In this document: positions 24,228 to 32,575 of the stretch, one piece after another
How positions within the stretch are numbered: position 1 is the stretch's first letter
How the letters are laid out: each line of letters begins with the position of its first letter
DNA from: Chloroflexota bacterium
Lineage (GTDB): Bacteria; Chloroflexota; Limnocylindria; Limnocylindrales; CSP1-4
Direction: 5' to 3'
Assembly (NCBI GenBank): GCA_021802825.1
Contig: JAJZRG010000029.1
Coordinates: 1-40,990 of the forward strand
Length of the DNA: 40,990 nt
Program-made: the position numbers and the translations under genes
The notes under the pieces: generated by a model
Seen by the model: the letters and a program-made list of their open reading frames with translations, nothing else
The model's database searches: none
Told to the model about the DNA's origin: nothing

Positions 24228-26459
24228 ATGGCCAACGAACTACATTGGATCGTCCCGATCGCGGGCGTCCTGGCGGTCCTGTTCGCGGTCTACTTGGCGC
24301 GCGACGTCCTGTCCCGCGACAAGGGCCCCCAGGCCATGCAGGACGTTGGCGCCATCATCCGCGAGGGCGCTGACGCCTTCATCAAGCGCCAGTACACGAC
24401 GATCGGCCTGCTCGCCCTGGTCGCGGCCGTGATCATCGGCGTGGTCATCGGCCTCGTCGAGAACGCGTCGGTCGCCGACGTCCCGGCGCTCGCCGGCCTC
24501 AAGATCGGCGTCATGACCGGGTTCGCGTTCCTCGTGGGCGCGGGCTGCTCGATGCTCTCGGGCATCATCGGCATGACCATCAGCGTGCGCTCCAACGTCC
24601 GCACCGCGGCTGCGGCCCGCCGCAGCCTCGTCGAGGCCGTCCAGGTCGCCATGCGCGGCGGCGCCGTGTCGGGCTTCCTCGTCGTCGCCCTCTCGCTGCT
24701 CGGCGTGTGGGGCATCTTCACGCTCTACCAGCTGCTGATGCCCGACCAAGTCGGCATCGCGCAGGCCCCGTTCGTCATCGTCGGCTTCGGTTTCGGCGCT
24801 AGCTTCGTGGCCCTGTTCGCCCAGCTTGGCGGCGGCATCTACACCAAGGCCGCCGACGTGGGCTCCGACCTCGTCGGCAAGGTCGAGAAGGGCATTCCCG
24901 AGGACGACCCCCGCAACGCGGGCGTGATCGCGGACCTCGTGGGCGACAACGTGGGCGACTGCGCCGGCCGCGGCGCGGACCTGTTCGAGTCCACGGCCGC
25001 CGAGAACATCGGCGCCATGATCCTCGGCGTCGCGGCGTACACCATCGCCAAGGACGCCGGTTGGTCGAACCCCGAGAACTGGATCTTCTTCCCGCTCGTC
25101 GTGCGCGCCTTCGGCCTCCTGGCCACGATCATGGCGATGTTCTTCGTCCGCGGCAACGAGACCGAGAACCCGATGAACATCCTGAACCGCGGGTACTGGG
25201 TCACCACGATCCTGTCCGTGGTAGGGCTGGCCATCACGACCAACGTCATGATGAACACCGGCACCGCGCTGGGCACCAACGGCATCCCGGCCTGGGTGTG
25301 GTTCTTCCTCGCCGGCATCATCGGCCTCGCCACGAGCGTCGCGTTCGTGTACATCACGCAGTTCTACACGGCGGGCTCGTTCCGCCCGGTCCGCGAGATC
25401 GCCGAGGCGTCCAAGACCGGCCCGGCGACCAACATCATCAGCGGCACCGCGGTCGGCTTCGAGACCACGGCCGTCACCGCGGTCACCATCGGTATTGCGC
25501 TTATCGCCTCGCACTGGCTCGGCCAGCAGGCCAACCTGATCACCCCGGAGGGCAAGAACGTCGGCGGCATCTTCGGCACCGCCGTCGCCACCATGGGCAT
25601 GCTGATGACCACCGCCTACATCCTGGCGATGGACACCTTCGGCCCGATCACCGACAACGCCGGCGGCGTGGCCGAGTTCTCCCGCGCCGAGGCCGGCGCC
25701 CGCGAGATCACGGACCGCCTTGATGCCGTGGGCAACACCACCAAGGCGCTCACCAAGGGCTACGCGATCGCGTCCGCCTCCTTGGCCGCATTCCTGCTGT
25801 TCTCCGCCTACATCGACAAGGTCAACCTGATTCTCCAGCACCAGATCGACGCGGGAAAGCAGGGCGTCCAGCTCCTGACCTCGGTCAACCTGGCCGACGT
25901 CAGCGTGTTCGTCGCCGCCCTCCTGGGCGCGATGCTCGCCTACTTCTTCAGCAGCCTCGCCATCCGAGCGGTGGGCAAGACGGCCCAGGCGATCATCGTC
26001 GAGGTGCGCCGCCAGTTCCGCGAGATCCCGGGGATCATGGACTACACCGGCCGCCCGGACTACGCCCGGGTCGTGGACATCACCACCCGCGCCGCGCTGC
26101 GCGAGATGGTCGCCCCCGGTCTCGTGGCGGTCGCCGCGCCGATCGTCGTCGGCCTCCTGCTCGGCTACCAGGCCGTCGCGGGCATGCTGATGGTCGGCAC
26201 GATCGCGGGCGTGCTGCTCGCCACCGTCCTCAACAACGGCGGCGGCGCGTGGGACAACGCCAAGAAGTACATCGAGTCGGGCCACCTCAAGGACGACCAG
26301 GGCAACGTGCTGGGCAAGGGCAGCGAGGCCCACGCAGCGGCCGTAGTCGGTGACACGGTCGGCGACCCGTTCAAGGACACCGCCGGCCCGTCGCTCCACG
26401 TGCTCGTCAAGCTGCTCGCGACGATCACGCTGGTGCTTGCCCCCCTCTTCATCCGCTAG
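24228..26459 (+). CDS. hppA: K+-independent proton-pumping membrane pyrophosphatase
   Basis: Integral membrane enzyme that hydrolyses pyrophosphate and pumps protons out of the cytoplasm. The 743-residue length and about 16 membrane helices fit the family. The catalytic core is visible: ADVGSDLVGKVEKGIPEDDP, IADLVGDNVGDCAGRGADLF and the C-terminal VVGDTVGDPFKDTAGPS. At the K+-dependence site the sequence reads GNTTKALTKG, with Lys506 and Thr509; this Lys is the established marker of K+-independent H+-PPases (Ala in K+-dependent forms). Transcribed from the promoter at 24036; the uppP gene follows after 53 nt and may be cotranscribed. Confidence 0.95.
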   Translation: MANELHWIVPIAGVLAVLFAVYLARDVLSRDKGPQAMQDVGAIIREGADAFIKRQYTTIGLLALVAAVIIGVVIGLVENASVADVPALAGLKIGVMTGFAFLVGAGCSMLSGIIGMTISVRSNVRTAAAARRSLVEAVQVAMRGGAVSGFLVVALSLLGVWGIFTLYQLLMPDQVGIAQAPFVIVGFGFGASFVALFAQLGGGIYTKAADVGSDLVGKVEKGIPEDDPRNAGVIADLVGDNVGDCAGRGADLFESTAAENIGAMILGVAAYTIAKDAGWSNPENWIFFPLVVRAFGLLATIMAMFFVRGNETENPMNILNRGYWVTTILSVVGLAITTNVMMNTGTALGTNGIPAWVWFFLAGIIGLATSVAFVYITQFYTAGSFRPVREIAEASKTGPATNIISGTAVGFETTAVTAVTIGIALIASHWLGQQANLITPEGKNVGGIFGTAVATMGMLMTTAYILAMDTFGPITDNAGGVAEFSRAEAGAREITDRLDAVGNTTKALTKGYAIASASLAAFLLFSAYIDKVNLILQHQIDAGKQGVQLLTSVNLADVSVFVAALLGAMLAYFFSSLAIRAVGKTAQAIIVEVRRQFREIPGIMDYTGRPDYARVVDITTRAALREMVAPGLVAVAAPIVVGLLLGYQAVAGMLMVGTIAGVLLATVLNNGGGAWDNAKKYIESGHLKDDQGNVLGKGSEAHAAAVVGDTVGDPFKDTAGPSLHVLVKLLATITLVLAPLFIR

Positions 26460-26512
26460 CTGAGGTCCCCACCGGGCGGTCGGCGTAGGCGTCGCCCGCC
26501 CGGAGCCGTCCC

Positions 26513-27334
26513 ATGGATCAACTGCTGCAGGCTCTGGTCATGGGCATCGTGCAGGGGCTCACGGAGTTCCTGCCGATCTCCTCGTCCGGCCACCTCATCA
26601 TCGTGCCCTGGCTGTTCCACTGGGGCGGGTTCATCGACACGCTCCCGTTCACGGTGGCGCTCCACGCGGGCACGCTGGCAGCCCTGCTGCTGTACTTCCG
26701 CGAGGACTGGCTGCGGCTCGTGCCGGCCGGCCTCGCGACCGTCCGCGACCGCTCCTTCCGGAGCGACGCCGACCGGCGGCTCGCGTGGCTCCTGGTCGTC
26801 TCCACGATCCCCGCCGGGATCCTGGGCGTCCTGCTCAGCGACCCCATCGAGTACGCGATCCGCCAGCCCACCGTCGTGGCGATCCTGCTCGTCGTCGCCG
26901 GCGGGATCCTGTGGCTGGCCGATCGCTGGGCAACGGGCCACCGGCCGCTGTCCCAGCTCACGGTGCCCGCCGCCTTGGGAATCGGCCTCGCCCAGGCCCT
27001 GGCCCTCTTCCCGGGCGTCAGCCGGTCGGGGATCTCGATCGCAGCGAGCATGTTCGCGGGGCTCGATCGGCAGGACGCGGCACGGTACAGCTTCCTGATG
27101 GCGACGCCCGTGACCGCGGGCGCCGTGGTCTTCGAGGGGATCAAGCTCGTGAAGGGCGGCGAGATCATCACCCAGGCCGGGCCACTGGTCGTGGGCATCC
27201 TCGCGGCGTTCGTCTCCGGCGTCATCGCGATCTCGGGGCTGCTGCGCTACCTGCGCAGCCGCTCGTACAACGTGTTCGTCGTCTACCGCCTCGTCCTGGC
27301 GGCCGTCGTCCTGGCGGTGTTCCTCTCCCGCTGA
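26513..27334 (+). CDS. uppP: Undecaprenyl-diphosphatase
   Basis: Dephosphorylates undecaprenyl pyrophosphate to recycle the lipid carrier of cell-wall synthesis; BacA/UppP family, inner membrane. The 273-residue protein has both family motifs: GLTEFLPISSSGHLI near the N-terminus and FPGVSRSGISIAASM in the second half, with the usual 7-8 helices. It lies 53 nt after hppA and 74 nt before argR. Its release of phosphate and the pyrophosphatase's use of pyrophosphate are not directly linked, so the pairing may be simple clustering. Overexpression of this family is known to raise bacitracin resistance. Confidence 0.95.
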   Translation: MDQLLQALVMGIVQGLTEFLPISSSGHLIIVPWLFHWGGFIDTLPFTVALHAGTLAALLLYFREDWLRLVPAGLATVRDRSFRSDADRRLAWLLVVSTIPAGILGVLLSDPIEYAIRQPTVVAILLVVAGGILWLADRWATGHRPLSQLTVPAALGIGLAQALALFPGVSRSGISIAASMFAGLDRQDAARYSFLMATPVTAGAVVFEGIKLVKGGEIITQAGPLVVGILAAFVSGVIAISGLLRYLRSRSYNVFVVYRLVLAAVVLAVFLSR

Positions 27335-27408
27335 CGGGGCAACGAGGCGCCGCGGCGGGGTGTCTCGGCAAGCCGTCACCTCACAGGCTCGCGTGGGCAG
27401 GAGGCCAC

Positions 27409-27882
27409 ATGGAGGTCATGAAGCAGCTCCGCCAGCGGGCGATCCGCGACCTGGTGGAGCAGCGGCCCATTCGGACCCAGCAGGAGCTGGCGACCGCTCT
27501 TCGGGAGCGCGGGTTCCGAACCACGCAGGCCACGATCAGCCGCGACGTCGCGGAGCTGGGTCTGGTCAAGGCCGGGCGGGGCGGGACGCAGGGGTACTCC
27601 CTGCCGCCGCGCCTCCGGGAGGCCGATGCCTCGGGCGAGGAGCGCGTTCGGCGGCTCCTCCACGACATGCCGGTCGAGATCCGCGAGGCCGGGACCATGC
27701 TCGTCCTGCGCACGCTGCCGGGGTCGGCGCACCCGCTCGCGGCCGCGCTGGACCGGGCGCGCTGGCCCGAGGTGGTGGGCTCGATCGCAGGGGACGACAC
27801 GGTATTCGTCGCGTTCGCCGACCGCCCTGGGCTCACGCGCGTGAAGCACCGCCTGGAGCAGCTGGCGGAGCCGTCCGAGTAG
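27409..27882 (+). CDS. argR: Arginine repressor
   Basis: Hexameric, arginine-responsive transcription regulator of arginine synthesis and breakdown. The 157-residue protein has the N-terminal winged helix (IRTQQELATALRERGF, then TTQATISRDVAELGLVK) and a C-terminal oligomerisation and arginine-binding domain ending in VGSIAGDDTVFVAFAD. ATG at 27409 has AGGAGG 4-5 nt upstream; an ATG at 27418 is possible but too near its own purine run. No arg genes lie in the window, so it acts in trans. No obvious ARG-box palindrome was identified upstream. Confidence 0.9.
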   Translation: MEVMKQLRQRAIRDLVEQRPIRTQQELATALRERGFRTTQATISRDVAELGLVKAGRGGTQGYSLPPRLREADASGEERVRRLLHDMPVEIREAGTMLVLRTLPGSAHPLAAALDRARWPEVVGSIAGDDTVFVAFADRPGLTRVKHRLEQLAEPSE

Positions 27883-28262
27883 GGGACCGCTGCATTTCGT
27901 GTCCCTGCGCTCGCCCGTCGCGCCGCTGCCGGGGCCTCTTTCGATCATCTACGGGTGGCAGCGGTATTCGCTGCTGGCTGGCCCTCGTATTCGGCACAGA
28001 TACCGGCTCCAACCGTAGGTGACGCCATTGGAGGCCCGCCGGCAGTCGAGGAGCATGCGAATACCGGCCTCACCCGTCGATGACGCGAAACTCGCTGGGC
28101 GGCGCCCCTGCGGCGAATGAACTCCAGCGCGACGTGTCAGCGGCGCAGGGAACGCGGCCACGAGGTGCGTCCCCAAACGTGACGTTCCCGGAGCGTCCGT
28201 CGCCGGGGCCGCAACACCGGCCTAGCAACCGCTCGCGCGCGCCACCCGAGGGCGCAGCGGCT
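27883..28262 (+). other. Intergenic region between argR and the greA promoter
   Basis: No gene is supported in these 380 nt. A short hairpin occurs at 27958-27974 (GCAGCG / CGCTGC around GTATT). Several short open frames exist but none has a recognisable product, a ribosome-binding site or the codon pattern of the neighbours. It may hold decayed sequence. Confidence 0.5.
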
Positions 28263-28291
28263 TTGACGGAACGCCCTGCCGCCGATACCAT
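28263..28291 (+). promoter_or_regulatory. Sigma-70-type promoter for greA
   Basis: TTGACG and TACCAT are separated by exactly 17 bp, close to consensus. The expected start near 28298 gives a leader of about 110 nt that contains the hairpin at 28306 and the small open frame at 28304. Confidence 0.65.
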
Positions 28292-28303
28292 TCCGCGCGA
28301 TCC

Positions 28304-28411
28304 GTGAACCTCCGCGGCGCCCACGAGCGCCTCGGGGTTCTTTTGTTCAAAGCCGACCGAGCGGCGGCGCGTGAGCGCCGGTACCGCGCCTCGGGGGTCC
28401 TGCCCGCGTGA
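28304..28411 (+). CDS. Possible 35-codon greA leader ORF
   Basis: A short frame starts with GTG only about 6 nt downstream of the predicted greA transcription start and ends with TGA at 28409-28411, overlapping the greA GTG as GTGA. Its codons 2-12 span the leader hairpin, so ribosomes translating it would disrupt that structure. The peptide is Arg/Ala-rich and matches nothing I know. Open frames of this length are common by chance at this GC content; the position relative to the promoter, hairpin and greA start is what supports it. Confidence 0.35.
   Translation: MNLRGAHERLGVLLFKADRAAARERRYRASGVLPA
28306..28347 (+). terminator. Terminator-like hairpin in the greA leader (possible attenuator)
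   Basis: Arms GAACCTC and GGGGTTC close a two-part stem with inner GGCGC/GCGCC (12 bp in all, one 3x2 internal loop, 6-nt loop), followed directly by TTTTGTT. It lies downstream of the predicted greA promoter, so it would act within the leader. E. coli greA also has terminators in its leader (GraL transcripts). Confidence 0.55.
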
Positions 28412-28872
28412 ACACCAAGACGACGTACATCAGCAAGGACGGCCTCGACAAGCTCCGAGCGGAGCTCGACGAGATGCTCGCCGTCCGACGTCCGGAGATC
28501 GCGCAGCGGATCCATGACGCCAAAGAGCACGGCGACCTGTCCGAGAACGCCGAGTACGAGGACGCCAAGAACGAGCAGGCGTTCGTCGAGGGCCGCATCG
28601 CATCGCTCGAGTCGATGATCAAGAACGCCACGCTCATCGACGAGCACGCCAGCACGGACCACGTGGGCATCGGCTCCACGGTGACCGTCAAGATCGACGG
28701 TGAGACCGAGACGTTCATGATCGTCGGATCCGCTGAGGCCAAGCCCACGGACGGCCGGATCTCGAACGAGTCGCCGGTCGGGCGGGCGCTCCTTGGCCGC
28801 AAGCGGGGCGACAAGGTCGTCGTGAAGGTCCCGGCCGGAGACTTCACCTACACGATCACGGACATCCGGTAA
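28408..28872 (+). CDS. greA: Transcription elongation factor GreA
   Basis: Rescues backtracked RNA polymerase by stimulating transcript cleavage through the secondary channel. The 154-residue protein has the long N-terminal coiled coil with the acidic tip motif EHGDLSENAEYEDAKNEQ, whose Asp and Glu residues coordinate the catalytic magnesium, and the C-terminal FKBP-like domain (ESPVGRALLGRKRGDKVVV). The GTG start is the first in frame and is preceded by a G-rich stretch (CGGGGGTCC) rather than a clean Shine-Dalgarno sequence. A leader ORF overlaps it. lysS follows after 46 nt. Confidence 0.95.
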   Translation: MNTKTTYISKDGLDKLRAELDEMLAVRRPEIAQRIHDAKEHGDLSENAEYEDAKNEQAFVEGRIASLESMIKNATLIDEHASTDHVGIGSTVTVKIDGETETFMIVGSAEAKPTDGRISNESPVGRALLGRKRGDKVVVKVPAGDFTYTITDIR

Positions 28873-28918
28873 GCGCGTTCGCGTCCCCGGACGGCGCCAG
28901 CGAAAGGGGAACGCAAGG

Positions 28919-30529
28919 GTGGACTGGGCGGACGAGCTAGCCGCGACCGTTGACGGGCCGCAGGTCGTCAACGATTCCAAGACGCCCTCGGGGACCGTCC
29001 ACGTCGGCAGCCTGCGCGGACCCGTGATCCTCGACGTGATCACGCGCGCCCTGCGCGCACGCGGCCTCCGCACCACCCTGCTCTATGGCGTCGACGACCT
29101 GGACCCGATGGACGCCCAGGCGCTGCTTAGCCCCGACGCGATTGAGCGCGAGATGGGGCGCCCGCTGGCCCACGTCCCCGATCCCCACGGCGACTGCCAC
29201 GCGAGCTATGCGCGCCACTTCGCGGGCATCTTCATCGACACTTTCGCGGGCCTGGGCATCCACCCCGACCGCTACTACTGGATGAGCGACATCTACCCGA
29301 CGGGGCAGATGGACCCGTTCATCCGGACGGCCCTCGACCGGGCGCAGGTGGTGCGCGACGTGTACCGCCGGGTCGCCAACGTGCGCCATCCCGACCACTG
29401 GCTGCCGCTGGGGGTGATCTGTCCCAACTGTGGGAAGATCGGCACCACCATCGCGTCTGATTGGGACGGCGCAACCGTGGCTGTTGCCTGCCGGCCGGAC
29501 CTGGTCCAGTGGGCCGTGGGCTGCAGCTGGACTGGCCGGGTCGCGCCGTTTGGGGGGGCGGCGAAGCTGCCCTGGAACCTCGAGTGGGCCGCACAGTGGA
29601 GCCTGTTCGGCGTCACGATCGAGCCCAACGGCAAGGACCTCGCGACCGCCGGCGGCTCCCGTGACCGCTCCGACGCGATCAGCCGCGAGGTGTTCGACCG
29701 CGAGCCGCCGCTGAACTTCCCGTACGAGTTCCTCAACATCGGCGGCAAGAAGATGAGCACCTCCAAGGGCCGTGGCGCCGCCGCCCACACGATCACGACC
29801 GTGATCCCGCCCGAGCAGCTCCGGTTCCTGTTCGTCCGGAGTCGCCCGGAGAGCGTCATCGAGTTCGACCCCGAGGGCACCGACGCGATCCCGCGCCTGT
29901 TCGACGAGTTCGACCGGCTCGCCGACGCCACCGCCGGCAAGGAGGTCCGCGGCGAGCTGCCGTCCGGCCACGAGAACATCTTCCGCTTCTCGCTCCTCGA
30001 CCCGGACACGGACGTGGCCGGAGCGGCCGATTCCTACCGCCCGCCGTTCGGCCACCTCGCGCTCCTCGCGCAGGTGCCGGGCGTGGACGTGGCGGCACGG
30101 GTCGAGGCCGAGAAGGGGGCGCCCCTGACCGCTGCCGAGCAGGTAGAGTTCGAGGCGCGCCTCGTCGCGGTCCGCCGCTGGCTCGAGGCCTATGCCCCTG
30201 AGCGCGCCCGGATCGAGGTTCGGCGCGACGCGCTCCCGCCCGAGGCCGAGCTGCTGCGGCCTGAGCAGCGCGGGTTCCTCCGTGCCCTCGCCGAGACGGC
30301 CCATGGCGATGCGCCGGCCACCGGCGAGCAGTGGCAGGCGGCGATCTTCACGCTCGCGACCGACCACGGAATCGACGCCAGGGCCGCCTTCAACGCGATC
30401 TACCTCGCGTTCCTCGGCCGCGCCAACGGGCCGCGCGCCGGCTGGCTCCTCTCCAGCCTCGAGCGCGACTTCGTCATCGCCCGCCTCACCGAGGCAGGCT
30501 CCCCAGCGGGAGAGGAGGCGACTGCATGA
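28919..30529 (+). CDS. lysS: Lysyl-tRNA synthetase, class I
   Basis: Charges tRNA-Lys with lysine. This is the class I (archaeal-type) enzyme, not the class II form common in bacteria. The 536-residue protein has the HIGH-type motif as TVHVGSLRG (residues 27-34), the KMSKS-type motif as KKMSTSKG (277-284) and a CPNCGKI zinc knuckle near residue 167. The LysRS-I helical-cage domain follows to the C-terminus. The GTG start has AGGGGA about 10 nt upstream. Its stop overlaps the serS start as ATGA. If no class II lysS exists elsewhere, this is the only lysine enzyme; class I forms are known in spirochaetes, some Actinobacteria and alphaproteobacteria. Confidence 0.93.
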   Translation: MDWADELAATVDGPQVVNDSKTPSGTVHVGSLRGPVILDVITRALRARGLRTTLLYGVDDLDPMDAQALLSPDAIEREMGRPLAHVPDPHGDCHASYARHFAGIFIDTFAGLGIHPDRYYWMSDIYPTGQMDPFIRTALDRAQVVRDVYRRVANVRHPDHWLPLGVICPNCGKIGTTIASDWDGATVAVACRPDLVQWAVGCSWTGRVAPFGGAAKLPWNLEWAAQWSLFGVTIEPNGKDLATAGGSRDRSDAISREVFDREPPLNFPYEFLNIGGKKMSTSKGRGAAAHTITTVIPPEQLRFLFVRSRPESVIEFDPEGTDAIPRLFDEFDRLADATAGKEVRGELPSGHENIFRFSLLDPDTDVAGAADSYRPPFGHLALLAQVPGVDVAARVEAEKGAPLTAAEQVEFEARLVAVRRWLEAYAPERARIEVRRDALPPEAELLRPEQRGFLRALAETAHGDAPATGEQWQAAIFTLATDHGIDARAAFNAIYLAFLGRANGPRAGWLLSSLERDFVIARLTEAGSPAGEEATA

Positions 30530-31851
30530 GCGTCGGCATCCAGCGGCTCCGCGACGAGCCGGAGCGCATCCGCCAGGGGTCCATCGACAAGCGCGAGGAC
30601 CCGGGCCTCGTTGACCGCGCCATCGAGGTGGATGCCCGCCGCCGCCGCCTCCAGGCCGAGTCAGATTCGCTCAAGGCCGAGCGCAACGTCGCCAGCAAGG
30701 CCGTGGGCGACGCGATCCGCGGGGGGGCGAAGCCCGACGGGGCCGAGGTGGTCGAGCTGCGCGCGCGGAGCACGACTGCCGGCATCCGGATCAGCGAAAT
30801 CGATGCCGAGCTCGCGGCGACCGAGCAGGAGCTCGAGGATCTGCTCCTGCGCATCCCCAACCCCGCCGACCCCGAGGTGCCGGTGGGCGGCGAGGAGGCG
30901 AACGTCACGGTCCGCACCTGGGGCGAGAACGCCACGCGGGTCGTCACCGAGGCGGACGGCAGCACCTGGGAGCGCAAGCCCCACTGGGAGATCGGCGAGG
31001 CGCTGGACATCATCGACAATGCCCGCGGCGCGAAGATCGCGGGATCGGGCTTCCCGGTGTACAAGGGCGCGGGCTCCCGGCTCCAGCGCTCGCTGATCAG
31101 CTGGTTCCTCGACGTCCACACGACCGAGCACGGCTTCACCGAGGTGTGGCCACCCGCGGTGGTCAATACGGCGTCCGCGCGCGGCACCGGGCAGATCCCG
31201 GACAAGGAAGACCAGATGTACGTCGTCACGCGTGACGAGCTGTACCTGGTCCCCACCGCCGAGGTGCCGGTCACCAACCTCCACCGCGACGAGATCCTCG
31301 AGGCGTCGGAGCTGCCGATCCGCTATGCCGCCTACTCGCCCTGCTTCCGCCGCGAGGCGGGCGCGGCCGGCAAGGACACGCGCGGCATCCTGCGCGTCCA
31401 CCAGTTCGACAAGGTCGAGATGGTGCTGTTCGAGAAGCCCGACGCCTCGGCCGAGGCGCTCGAGTGGATGACCGCCCGCGCCGAGGTGCTGCTGCAGCGG
31501 CTCGGCCTGCCGTACCGAGTCCTGCTGCTGAGCACCGGCGAGATGGGCTTCGTGCAGCGCAAGAAGTACGACCTCGAGGTCTGGGCGCCCGGCGTGGAGA
31601 GGTGGCTCGAGGTCAGCTCATGCTCCAACTTCGGCGACTACCAGGCGCGGCGCATGGGAATCCGCTACCGCCCCGCGCCCGGCGCGAAGCCCGAGCTGGT
31701 TCACACGCTCAACGGCTCCGGGCTGGCGTTGGCGCGCATCGTGGCCACGATCCTCGAGGCGTACCAGCTGCCCGACGGGTCGGTGGCGGTGCCTGAGGTG
31801 CTTCGGCCCTATCTCGGGACGGATAGGATTGGGGGCGCGGCCGGGGTCTGA
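30526..31851 (+). CDS. serS: Seryl-tRNA synthetase
   Basis: Charges tRNA-Ser and tRNA-Sec. The 441-residue protein has the N-terminal antiparallel coiled-coil arm (about residues 30-105) that grips the long variable arm of tRNA-Ser, then the class II core: motif 2 as SPCFRREAGAAGKDTRGILR and motif 3 as LNGSGLALARIVATILE, with TAEVPVTNLHRDE for serine binding. ATG at 30526 overlaps the lysS stop (ATGA) and has GAGGAGG 7 nt upstream. A tRNA-Ser(TGA) gene lies 5 kb downstream, transcribed independently. Confidence 0.95.
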   Translation: MSVGIQRLRDEPERIRQGSIDKREDPGLVDRAIEVDARRRRLQAESDSLKAERNVASKAVGDAIRGGAKPDGAEVVELRARSTTAGIRISEIDAELAATEQELEDLLLRIPNPADPEVPVGGEEANVTVRTWGENATRVVTEADGSTWERKPHWEIGEALDIIDNARGAKIAGSGFPVYKGAGSRLQRSLISWFLDVHTTEHGFTEVWPPAVVNTASARGTGQIPDKEDQMYVVTRDELYLVPTAEVPVTNLHRDEILEASELPIRYAAYSPCFRREAGAAGKDTRGILRVHQFDKVEMVLFEKPDASAEALEWMTARAEVLLQRLGLPYRVLLLSTGEMGFVQRKKYDLEVWAPGVERWLEVSSCSNFGDYQARRMGIRYRPAPGAKPELVHTLNGSGLALARIVATILEAYQLPDGSVAVPEVLRPYLGTDRIGGAAGV

Positions 31852-31899
31852 GGGATTCCCGAGGGCGGCCGCGTCGAGCGTCTCTGAGGGAGTTCCGCC

Positions 31900-32418
31900 A
31901 TGGCCGTCGTTCCGCCGCCCGCCTACCAGTACGCCCCGCCCCCGCAGGTCGTCGGACCCGCGCCGGGCATCCGCTACGCGGCTTGGTTCAGCCGCTTGGT
32001 CGCGTACCTGATCGACGGCTTCATCCTCGGGATCGTCATCATGGCCTTCTACCTCATCGGGTTCGTCGCCCTCGCCAGCGGGACGACGGTGTCGAGCGAC
32101 GGGACGGTGAACCCCGGCGGCGGCGTCGGCATCGGCCTGCTCGTCTTCCTGCTCGGGGTCGTCGTCGGTTTCCTGTGGAAGCCGTTCTTCTGGTCGCACG
32201 GCGGCCAGACGCCGGGCTACAAGCTGCTCGGCATGCGGGTCGTCCGCGCTCGCGACGGCGGGCCCGTCGGGTTCGGCACCGGCGTCCTGCGGATGATCGG
32301 CTACATCATCAACGACGTCGTGTTCGGGATCCCGCTCGGGTTCATCTGGGCCGCGTTCGACAACGCCAAGCAGGGCTGGCACGACAAGATCGCGGGCACG
32401 GTCGTCATCCAGGCCTGA
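31900..32418 (+). CDS. RDD family membrane protein
   Basis: Small integral membrane protein, 172 residues. After a Pro/Tyr-rich cytoplasmic start (VVPPPAYQYAPPPQVV) comes the RDD signature, SRLVAYLIDGFILGIVIM, then a second hydrophobic pair and the conserved HGGQTPGYKLLGMRVVRA loop, and the closing FDNAKQGWHDKIAGTVVI. RDD proteins have been linked to ion or solute transport in a few cases but mostly have unknown roles. The Pro-rich N-terminal tail is common in actinobacterial and Chloroflexota members. It starts 48 nt after serS. Confidence 0.88.
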   Translation: MAVVPPPAYQYAPPPQVVGPAPGIRYAAWFSRLVAYLIDGFILGIVIMAFYLIGFVALASGTTVSSDGTVNPGGGVGIGLLVFLLGVVVGFLWKPFFWSHGGQTPGYKLLGMRVVRARDGGPVGFGTGVLRMIGYIINDVVFGIPLGFIWAAFDNAKQGWHDKIAGTVVIQA

Positions 32419-32575
32419 CCGCGGGCGCGGTTCGGGCTGGGGCCGGCCCGCCCAAACCGCTCGCTCGCGCGAGGTTGATCGCGGGCGGCGGCCGCCCACC
32501 CGGCTGCAAGGCGCCGCGGCCGAGGGTTGGCCGGCACGCCCGTCACTTCGCCCGACGGCCGGCCGTCCGGTCGCG

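Noticed and set aside
24240..26399. A 719-codon minus-strand open frame
   Set aside because: Fully antisense to hppA, whose motifs are unmistakable; composition is Asp/Arg/His/Gly-rich.
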